Below, in pieces: positions 1 to 4,953 of a stretch of DNA of 8,744 nt; positions within the stretch are counted from its first letter, which is position 1; every line of letters starts with the position of its first letter. Under the pieces are notes generated by a model, which had not been told where the DNA came from, did not search any database, and was given only the letters and a program-made list of their open reading frames with translations. Made by a program: the position numbers and the translations under genes. The DNA is taken from the NCBI GenBank assembly GCA_904420055.1, contig CAJFTV010000055.1, positions 1 to 8,744 on the forward strand. Reading direction: 5' to 3'. The DNA is from Candidatus Alloscillospira gallinarum (lineage in GTDB: Bacteria > Bacillota > Clostridia > Oscillospirales > Oscillospiraceae).

Positions 1-126
1 TAAACAATCTATGAAAATATGAGATAACACAATTTAGGTAAATTCCACAGGTTCATATATTCAAATCCTTACCGCCTTTATACTCAAAAATAAACCCGTA
101 TTTTTACGTTTCTGTCAAGAAACCAC

Positions 127-155
127 TTGCAAAATGTAAATGTCTGATATATAAT
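127..155 (+). promoter_or_regulatory. Promoter of the tRNA-Val gene
   Basis: A TTGCAA -35 element (127-132) and a perfect TATAAT -10 element (150-155) are separated by 17 bases, the ideal sigma-A spacing. Transcription would start near 162, only a few bases before the mature tRNA 5' end at 166, so the precursor leader would be very short. A small inverted repeat (GTTTCT/AGAAAC, 108-123) lies just upstream; I cannot assign it a role. Confidence 0.75.
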
Positions 156-165
156 AGGGCGGTAC

Positions 166-242
166 GGAGGCTTAGCTCAGCTGGTTAGAGCGCATGCTTC
201 ACACGCATGAGGTCGACGGTTCGATTCCGCCAGTCTCCACCA
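166..242 (+). tRNA. tRNA-Val, anticodon CAC
   Basis: A complete 77-nt cloverleaf with encoded CCA can be folded by eye. The acceptor stem pairs 166-172 with 232-238 (one G-T wobble), followed by discriminator A239 and CCA 240-242. The D stem is GCTC/GAGC (175-178/188-191). The anticodon stem CATGC/GCATG (193-197/205-209) closes a 7-nt loop with CAC at 200-202, which reads the valine codon GUG. The variable loop has 5 nt and the T loop is the standard TTCGATT. One oddity is an A-C mismatch in the T stem (A216 opposite C230, tRNA positions 50 and 64). The gene is solitary, with its own promoter and terminator. Confidence 0.95.
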
Positions 243-247
243 CAACG

Positions 248-300
248 AACAAATCCGAACCTTGTGCCGGTAGGCGATGGGTTCGGATTTGTTGCTTTTT
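248..300 (+). terminator. Intrinsic terminator of the tRNA-Val gene
   Basis: A perfect 14-bp stem (248-261 pairing with 280-293) starts five bases after the CCA end and is followed by a T run at 296-300. The 18-nt loop contains a small inner hairpin (GCC 266-268 with GGC 273-275). This closes the tRNA as a single-gene transcript. Confidence 0.85.
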
Positions 301-314
301 GTCTAAATATATAA

Positions 315-357
315 ATATAAAATAATCCGGGCAAAAATTGCCCGGATTATTTTATAT
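315..357 (-). terminator. Long hairpin terminator after the zinc-ribbon gene (probably bidirectional)
   Basis: A perfect 20-bp inverted repeat (315-334 with 338-357) around a 3-nt AAA loop lies three bases beyond the stop codon of the minus-strand gene at 361-1143. The core is GC-rich (CCGGGC) and the flanks are A/T-rich, so T-rich tracts follow the core on either strand. It should terminate the leftward gene and also block any readthrough from the tRNA side. Confidence 0.85.
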
Positions 358-360
358 ATC

Positions 361-1143
361 TTAATTTACACGGACTATGCACTCAGCCGTAGCATTTCCA
401 ACTCTGACAGTGAGCGTTGCAACTCCGCTGCCAACCGCCGTAACAAGTCCGTCGCTCGTAACTGTAAACACCGAGGTGTCGTCAGAAGACCACGAGGCAT
501 TTTGGTTTGTCTCCGCCGGTACAGTCTCACAGTCCAGCTGTATGGAGTCGCCTGAGTTCATTGTGAAATCCGTTAGCTCACCTGAAGAGTAAATACTGGT
601 AATTGACACCGATGTCACAGAACTGCCGGAGGACGAATCGTTTGCATCATCATTGCCAGCACCAGCGTCTCCAGTACCGGACGAGTCGCCGTCATTTCCA
701 GTGTCGGTGCCTGTACCGGAATTACCGTCCCCGGTGTTTGAGTCAGTCCCATCGCCGGTATTGCCGTCATCATTACCGCTGGACCCCTGCCCATCATCTG
801 TTGTGCCGCCGGAATTGCCTCCGTCATCGCCGGTGTTATCAGGATTTGTCCCCGCGTCACCGCCGTCTACGAGCGGCTCGTCTCCCTGAGCAGGCGTATT
901 CTGGTCATTTGGGACATCTCCCTCGCTGCGTCCTTTTGCACTTGTTATTATAAGAACAACCACAGCGACAATCAAAACTAAAATCAGCAGGCTGCCGATA
1001 AGTATCTTCGCCTTGGAGTTGTCAGAATCGTCCGCATGCTTGCCCCTTTTGCCGCGTCTTGCACCGCAGTAGGGACATCTGTTTCTCAAGCCGGAATACC
1101 GCCTGTCACATCTTCCGCATTTCACATCAGAGATGATGCCCAT
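361..1143 (-). CDS. Zinc-ribbon, single-TM protein with disordered linker and C-terminal Ig-like (BIG2-type) domain
   Basis: A 260-residue protein of unknown function. Residues 9-26 form a zinc ribbon (C9, C12, C23, C26: CxxC-x10-CxxC). A basic stretch (about 29-36) precedes a hydrophobic membrane segment (about 46-68). Residues 70-178 are a low-complexity acidic linker made almost entirely of G, D, S, T and N. Residues 179-260 resemble a bacterial Ig-like group 2 domain, with the typical WSSDDTSVFTV and GLVTAVGSGVATLTV patterns. The basic flank suggests the zinc ribbon is cytoplasmic and the Ig-like domain is outside, tethered by a flexible spacer. The start is supported by GGGAGG at 1151-1156, 7 bases upstream. 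It appears monocistronic, with its own promoter and terminator. A surface or cell-wall adhesion role is possible from the Ig-like fold, but nothing in the sequence fixes a ligand. Confidence 0.85.
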   Translation of the reverse strand: MGIISDVKCGRCDRRYSGLRNRCPYCGARRGKRGKHADDSDNSKAKILIGSLLILVLIVAVVVLIITSAKGRSEGDVPNDQNTPAQGDEPLVDGGDAGTNPDNTGDDGGNSGGTTDDGQGSSGNDDGNTGDGTDSNTGDGNSGTGTDTGNDGDSSGTGDAGAGNDDANDSSSGSSVTSVSITSIYSSGELTDFTMNSGDSIQLDCETVPAETNQNASWSSDDTSVFTVTSDGLVTAVGSGVATLTVRVGNATAECIVRVN

Positions 1144-1186
1144 AGCCTAACCTCCCGAAAAAATATCTGGTATACATAACTTCCTC

Positions 1187-1215
1187 ATTTTATAACAAAT
1201 TACCAGCATAGTCAA
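1187..1215 (-). promoter_or_regulatory. Promoter of the zinc-ribbon/Ig-like gene
   Basis: Reading the minus strand, TTGACT (1215-1210, 5 of 6 consensus) and TAAAAT (1192-1187, 5 of 6) are separated by exactly 17 bases. This places the transcript start near 1180 and gives a leader of about 37 nt holding the GGGAGG ribosome binding site. Confidence 0.65.
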
Positions 1216-1284
1216 TGGATTTTTCCTCCATGCGACATCTGCCGGCAAATTTTAATATTGTTTTCCCCTTTTCTTAATAAACGC

Positions 1285-1316
1285 AAAACCCGGACAGAAG
1301 CACTCCTGTCCGGGTT
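1285..1316 (-). terminator. Intrinsic terminator after pckG
   Basis: An 11-bp perfect stem (1287-1297 with 1306-1316, CCCGGACAG core) and an 8-nt loop begin 12 bases past the pckG stop codon. On the minus strand it runs into TTTTGCGTTTATT. The T tract is short and interrupted, but the stem is strong and well placed. It separates pckG from the promoter of the next leftward gene. Confidence 0.8.
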
Positions 1317-1328
1317 AAATCTATCAGT

Positions 1329-3092
1329 TTATTTGTCCAGGTTATCCTCAAGCTTCTGGAGCTCCTCCATAAGCTCATGCGGGAGTTTGTCTCCGAATTT
1401 ACTGTAAAACTCGCGGATACCCTCCGCCTCTTTTTTCCAAAGCTCCTTATCTATGGTGAGAAGCTCGCAAAGCGTCTCCCTGGAGACACCTGACTCCTCA
1501 AGGTTAATATCCTCCACTTTCGGAATATATCCTATAGGCGACATGTCGGCGTCAACCTCGTCAAAGCACCGCGCCATTATCCACTCCAAGACGCGCATAT
1601 TCTCGCCAAAGCCCGGCCAGATAAAGTTTCCGTCGTCATCAGTGCGGAACCAGTTTACATTGAATATCTTAGGCTTGTTTTGTATGAGCTCACCCATATC
1701 CAGCCAGTGCTGCCAGTAATCGCCCATGTTATACCCGCAGAACGGGAGCATTGCCATGGGGTCTCGGCGCACAACGCCCACCGCACCGGTGGCTGCCGCC
1801 GTGGTCTCAGACGCCATTATTGACCCCACAAAAACGCCGTGCTGCCAATCTCTCGACTGGTATACCAGGGGAGCCGTCTTTGCCCGTCTGCCGCCGAACA
1901 CTATGGCCGAGAGTGGTACTCCTTTTGGATTTTCAAACTCCGGTGAGATGCAGGGGCAGTTTTTAGCCGGGGCAGTAAAGCGGGAATTCGGGTGCGCTCC
2001 CTTGCTGCCGTCCGCGGGGTCCCAGGGCTCCCCTTTCCAGTTCAGGGCATTTTTCGGTGGGTTCTTATCAAGTCCCTCCCACCAGACACCTCCGTCCTCA
2101 GTGAGTACTACATTTGTAAATATGGAGTTCTTTCTCGTAGAGGCCAGGGCATTGGGATTGGACTTTGCGCTCGTCCCGGGGGCAACGCCGAAAAACCCGT
2201 TTTCCGGGTTTACCGCCCAGAGTCTGCCGTCCTCACCTATGCGAATCCACGCGATATCGTCGCCGACACACCAGACCTTATAGCCCTTTTTCCTGTAAAG
2301 CTCCGGCGGAATAAGCATTGCAAGGTTTGTCTTTCCGCAGGCGGAGGGGAACGCCGCCGCCAGATACCTCACCTCTCCCGCCGGGTTTTCAATGCCCAAT
2401 ATGAGCATGTGCTCCGCCATCCAGTTTTCCTGCCGGCCCAGGTTTGAGGCAATGCGCAGGGCAAAGCACTTCTTTCCAAGAAGAACGTTTCCGCCATACC
2501 CGGAATTTACAGACATAATGGTGTTGTCCTGGGGGAAGTGAACAATATATCTCTTTTCTGCGTCCAGCTCCGCCTTTGAGTGCAGTCCCTTTACAAAATC
2601 CGGGCTGTCGCCCAGAGCGTCCATCACATTTTTCCCCACACGCGTCATAATAGCCATGGAGAGCACAACATAGATGGAGTCTGTCAGCTCTATGCCGTAC
2701 TTGGCAAACGGAGAGCCCACAACACCCATGGAGTAAGGTATCACATACATCGTGCGTCCTGCCATTGAGCCGTCAAAAATTTTCTTCAGCTTGGCATACA
2801 TCTCATCGGGTGCCATCCAGTTGTTTGTGGGGCCCGCGTCCTCTTCCTTTTCACAGCAGATGAACGTCCTGTCCTCCACGCGGGCCACGTCGTTCACCGC
2901 ACTTCTGTGGTAGTAGCAACCGGGAAGCTTCTCCTGATTGAGCTTAATCATCTCACCGGTCTTCATACCCTCCTGCCTGAGCTGCTCAAGCTGAGCTTCA
3001 GAGCCGTCAATCCACATTACGGACTCCGGCTTTACAAGAGTGCGCATCTCTTCTATCCAGTTTAAAACCGCTTTGTTTGCTGTAAGCGCCAT
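1329..3092 (-). CDS. pckG: Phosphoenolpyruvate carboxykinase, GTP-dependent
   Basis: Cytosolic enzyme interconverting oxaloacetate + GTP and PEP + CO2 + GDP (EC 4.1.1.32), the PEP node of gluconeogenesis or anaplerosis. Numbered from the proposed start, the 587-residue protein shows the P-loop kinase-1a motif FPSACGKTN (248-256), kinase-2 GDDIAW (277-282), FFGVAPGTSAKSNPNA (about 300-315), and FGGRRAKTAPLVYQS (about 399-413). These are hallmarks of the GTP family rather than the ATP-type PckA. The length is normal for bacterial GTP-PEPCK. I chose the ATG at 3092 because GGGAGG (3107-3102) lies 9 bases upstream and the family-like N-terminus begins there; an in-frame ATG at 3122 would add ten residues and has no such site. 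It lies downstream of mpg on the same strand, with a 144-nt gap, no clear terminator between them, and its own -10 element. Confidence 0.96.
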   Translation of the reverse strand: MALTANKAVLNWIEEMRTLVKPESVMWIDGSEAQLEQLRQEGMKTGEMIKLNQEKLPGCYYHRSAVNDVARVEDRTFICCEKEEDAGPTNNWMAPDEMYAKLKKIFDGSMAGRTMYVIPYSMGVVGSPFAKYGIELTDSIYVVLSMAIMTRVGKNVMDALGDSPDFVKGLHSKAELDAEKRYIVHFPQDNTIMSVNSGYGGNVLLGKKCFALRIASNLGRQENWMAEHMLILGIENPAGEVRYLAAAFPSACGKTNLAMLIPPELYRKKGYKVWCVGDDIAWIRIGEDGRLWAVNPENGFFGVAPGTSAKSNPNALASTRKNSIFTNVVLTEDGGVWWEGLDKNPPKNALNWKGEPWDPADGSKGAHPNSRFTAPAKNCPCISPEFENPKGVPLSAIVFGGRRAKTAPLVYQSRDWQHGVFVGSIMASETTAAATGAVGVVRRDPMAMLPFCGYNMGDYWQHWLDMGELIQNKPKIFNVNWFRTDDDGNFIWPGFGENMRVLEWIMARCFDEVDADMSPIGYIPKVEDINLEESGVSRETLCELLTIDKELWKKEAEGIREFYSKFGDKLPHELMEELQKLEDNLDK

Positions 3093-3150
3093 ATTGTTTT
3101 TCCTCCCGTAAATGCTTAACACGCAATTTACTATTATTTAATGTCTATAG

Positions 3151-3156
3151 ATTATA
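3151..3156 (-). promoter_or_regulatory. -10 element of the probable pckG promoter
   Basis: A perfect TATAAT on the minus strand (3156-3151) would start transcription near 3144, giving a leader of about 50 nt. Upstream is T-rich, with only weak -35 matches (TTGATT at a short 15-base spacing). An 8-bp palindrome TCTATAGA (3144-3151) overlaps the predicted start and could be an operator, but short palindromes occur by chance in AT-rich DNA. The weak -35 would fit a promoter needing activation, which is inference only. Confidence 0.5.
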
Positions 3157-3236
3157 CGAAAATGTAAAGAAAATCAATAAAAAAATCACTATTAATTGTA
3201 CTATGAAACCAAAAGCGCCCTTATCCGGCCATTATA

Positions 3237-3815
3237 CTACGGTTTTGAGACATAAATGCTGTCCATCTCTGTAAACCGCCAAAGCTTATCCCTGCATTTT
3301 TCAGCATAGTCTATTCCTATGCGCTTTGACGCATGAACATCTGCGCCCCGTCCAGTCTCGATGTACAGCTTCCCGGGAACAGTCATGTCCGCGCCGTTCT
3401 GCTCTCTTGTTATCCCCATGGCCATACACAGCTTTCCCGGCCCGGAACAGAGATTTTTCCGCTTGTCCGTGCGCCTGTTCTGCTCCATGAGCTTTATGCC
3501 GGCCTCCGGCTCCAGCGCCCTTATCAGCACGCACTCCGGCTCTCCCTCCGGCCCGGCTGACACATTGAGACAGCAGTACATACCATATATAAGGTACACA
3601 TAAGCCCTGCCCTTTTCTCCAAACAGGACTTTTACCCTCTCTGTTTTGCCCTTATAGCTGTGGGCAGCATCGTCTATCCGACCTTTATAAGCCTCTGTCT
3701 CCACAATTATGCCGCTAATTTTCCCGCCGGCGGTCTCCCGCACAAGCCGGCACCCTATTAGCTCCTGTGCCACCTCAATTGCGTCTCTGCGGTAAAAATC
3801 TTCACCTAAAATCAT
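3237..3815 (-). CDS. mpg: 3-methyladenine DNA glycosylase (AAG/MPG family)
   Basis: Base-excision repair enzyme that removes alkylated purines such as 3-methyladenine from DNA. The 192-residue protein matches the AAG/MPG family over its whole length: IVETEAY (37-43) with the likely general-base glutamate E41, then DDAAHSYKGKTER (48-60) with H52, YVYLIYGMYCCLNVS (72-86) with the DNA-probing tyrosine region and the conserved asparagine N84, IRALEP (98-103) with R99, and SGPGKLCMAMGI (124-135). Size is normal for bacterial members. Its ATG overlaps the rsmA stop codon (ATGA, 3815-3812), and no convincing ribosome binding site precedes it, so translation is probably coupled to rsmA. No obvious terminator follows, so the transcript may run into pckG. 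Confidence 0.95.
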   Translation of the reverse strand: MILGEDFYRRDAIEVAQELIGCRLVRETAGGKISGIIVETEAYKGRIDDAAHSYKGKTERVKVLFGEKGRAYVYLIYGMYCCLNVSAGPEGEPECVLIRALEPEAGIKLMEQNRRTDKRKNLCSGPGKLCMAMGITREQNGADMTVPGKLYIETGRGADVHASKRIGIDYAEKCRDKLWRFTEMDSIYVSKP

Positions 3816-4669
3816 TTCAAAGCACCGACCAATCTGTTTGCCACCATGGCAAACTCGCCAATTGACAGGGTCTCTCCCCTGACTCTCGGGTCAAAGCCGC
3901 AGTCCTCTATAACGCGCTGGAGCTCCTCTTTACTAACTGGGAACGCTGCAGACAGGCCGTTTAAAAGCGTTTTTCTCCGCTGTGCAAAGCTTGCCCTTAC
4001 GACCCGGAAAAACAGTGCCTTATCCTGTACTTCCGCCGGAGGCTTATCTCTTCTCACAAGCTTTATAACCGAGGACGTCACCTTAGGCTGCGGCATAAAG
4101 CACCCCGGCGGCACGTCAAACAAAAGCTGCGGCTCCATGTGGTAATTTACATATACGGTAAAGGCGCCGTAGTCGCCGCCGCCCGGTACGGCACAGATGC
4201 GGCGGGCAACCTCCCGCTGTATCATCACGGTTATAAATGAAAAAATCCCCGTATCTATGAGCTTCGTCATAACAGGCGTCGTTATATTATATGGCAAATT
4301 GGCACATACGCATGGCTCAAGCCCTTTAAAATGCTCCTCCGCCAGCGCCCCAATATCTGTTTTTAATATATCCCCCATTACCACCGTGCTGTTTGAAAGC
4401 CCGGAAAGCGTCTCCTCCAAAAGAGGCCGGAGTTTTTTGTCCAGCTCCACCGAGACGACCTTTCCCGCCAGCGCGGACAGCTGCACCGTGAGCGCCCCGA
4501 TTCCCGGGCCAATCTCCAGCACGCCGTGCTCTCTCCCCACCTGGGACAATTGGACAATGCGCCGCGGCACGCTCTCATCTATGAGAAAGTTCTGCCCCAT
4601 GGATTTTGAAAAATGAAACCCATGTCTCTCCAGGAGCTCCTTTATATATGATACCTTATATAAGTCCAT
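3812..4669 (-). CDS. rsmA: 16S rRNA (adenine1518-N6/adenine1519-N6)-dimethyltransferase RsmA (KsgA)
   Basis: Dimethylates the two adjacent adenosines in the helix 45 loop near the 3' end of 16S rRNA using S-adenosylmethionine, a late step in small-subunit assembly; loss typically gives kasugamycin resistance. From the proposed start (285 residues) it has the KSMGQNFL segment (about 22-29), SAM motif I EIGPGIGALT (52-61), the acidic ribose-binding VELDKKL (about 74-80), catalytic motif IV NLPYN (124-128), FMPQPKV (191-197) and FAQRRKTL (228-235). I chose the ATG at 4669 because GGAG (4679-4676) lies 6 bases upstream. The ATG at 4690 would add seven residues and lacks a ribosome binding site. 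It forms a translationally overlapping pair with mpg and is divergent from pgk. Confidence 0.95.
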   Translation of the reverse strand: MDLYKVSYIKELLERHGFHFSKSMGQNFLIDESVPRRIVQLSQVGREHGVLEIGPGIGALTVQLSALAGKVVSVELDKKLRPLLEETLSGLSNSTVVMGDILKTDIGALAEEHFKGLEPCVCANLPYNITTPVMTKLIDTGIFSFITVMIQREVARRICAVPGGGDYGAFTVYVNYHMEPQLLFDVPPGCFMPQPKVTSSVIKLVRRDKPPAEVQDKALFFRVVRASFAQRRKTLLNGLSAAFPVSKEELQRVIEDCGFDPRVRGETLSIGEFAMVANRLVGALK

Positions 4670-4808
4670 CTTCTTCTCCAAAACCTTCATTTTCTTTGTA
4701 AATACAGTATAAATGAGACCAAAATAAAAGGGAATACCTAAATTGAATTTTATATTTCATTAAAGAAACAGGTCATTTCAGTACTGTTTGCAGCAAAATA
4801 CGTCATAT

Positions 4809-4837
4809 TTTATACAAATTTAATGGAGAAATGTAAA
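4809..4837 (-). promoter_or_regulatory. Candidate promoter for rsmA-mpg
   Basis: On the minus strand TTTACA (4837-4832, 5 of 6) and TATAAA (4814-4809, 5 of 6) are spaced by 17 bases. Transcription would begin near 4802, leaving a leader of about 130 nt before the rsmA start at 4669. The leader contains the 8-bp palindrome CAGTACTG (4779-4786). A second weak -10 (TATACT) sits closer to the gene but lacks a good -35. Confidence 0.55.
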
Positions 4838-4844
4838 AAAAGCG

Positions 4845-4862
4845 TAATTTCACTTGAAATTA
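4845..4862. repeat. Perfect 8-2-8 inverted repeat in the rsmA/pgk divergent region (possible operator)
   Basis: TAATTTCACTTGAAATTA is a perfect inverted repeat of two 8-base arms around CT. It lies 8 bases upstream of the candidate rsmA -35 and its right arm overlaps the candidate -35 (TTGAAA) of the upstream pgk promoter. That placement suits a regulator acting on one or both divergent transcripts. No regulator gene in the window can be linked to it and I do not recognise the motif as a named site. Confidence 0.45.
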
Positions 4863-4882
4863 TTGCGTCATAATATTATCAT
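4854..4882 (+). promoter_or_regulatory. Candidate promoter 1 for pgk-tpiA-gpmI
   Basis: TTGAAA (4854-4859, 5 of 6) and TATCAT (4877-4882, 5 of 6) with a 17-base spacer. Transcription would start near 4889, giving a leader of about 65 nt. The -35 overlaps the right arm of the inverted repeat at 4845-4862, and two further inverted repeats fall in the early leader. Confidence 0.5.
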
Positions 4883-4910
4883 TGTCCTGTGTGTTGACAC
4901 AACTTAAAAT
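4882..4910 (+). promoter_or_regulatory. Candidate promoter 2 for pgk-tpiA-gpmI
   Basis: TTGTCC (4882-4887, 4 of 6) and TAAAAT (4905-4910, 5 of 6) with a 17-base spacer, giving a start near 4917. Its -10 lies inside the inverted repeat CTTAAAATTTAAG, as a repressor site might. A perfect TTGACA at 4894-4899 sits within the spacer but has no -10 at a usable distance. This is an alternative or tandem partner to the promoter at 4854-4882. Confidence 0.4.
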
Positions 4911-4915
4911 TTAAG
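4890..4915. repeat. Two adjacent small inverted repeats upstream of pgk
   Basis: TGTGT-TG-ACACA (4890-4901) is followed after one base by CTTAAA-A-TTTAAG (4903-4915). Both are perfect in their arms. They lie between the candidate promoter elements and the pgk ribosome binding site, so they could be operator half-sites of the glycolytic operon. In AT-rich DNA short palindromes can also be accidental. Confidence 0.4.
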
Positions 4916-4953
4916 ACACTGCATATAAAAAACAATATACGGAGGCTGTCCCA

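Noticed and set aside
1..126. Possible gene or regulatory RNA at the left end
   Set aside because: AT-rich with frequent stops in all frames; only a 6-bp inverted repeat (108-123) is visible, too little to support a feature.
166..300. tRNA-Val as an integration site (att) with a neighbouring mobile element
   Set aside because: No duplicated tRNA 3' end, integrase or phage-like gene is present; the downstream repeat is the terminator stem.
653..889. Pro/Ser-rich plus-strand open frame opposite the zinc-ribbon gene linker
   Set aside because: It is the complement of the Gly/Asp/Ser/Thr linker codons. The minus-strand gene has a start site, promoter and domain structure, while this frame has none.
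1726..2283. Open frame on the plus strand opposite pckG
   Set aside because: It lies fully inside a clearly real, motif-rich gene on the other strand, shows no recognisable protein pattern and has no ribosome binding site; it is a by-product of codon bias.
3093..3122. Ten-residue N-terminal extension of pckG from the ATG at 3122
   Set aside because: The GGGAGG ribosome binding site lies between the two ATGs and serves the one at 3092; the extension residues do not look like part of the family.
3170..3236. Terminator between mpg and pckG
   Set aside because: There is a T run on the minus strand (complement of 3178-3185), but no stable GC-rich stem precedes it.
4894..4899. Perfect TTGACA as the main pgk -35 element
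   Set aside because: No acceptable -10 lies 16-18 bases downstream; the nearest TATAAA (4924-4929) is 24 bases away and would start too close to the ribosome binding site.
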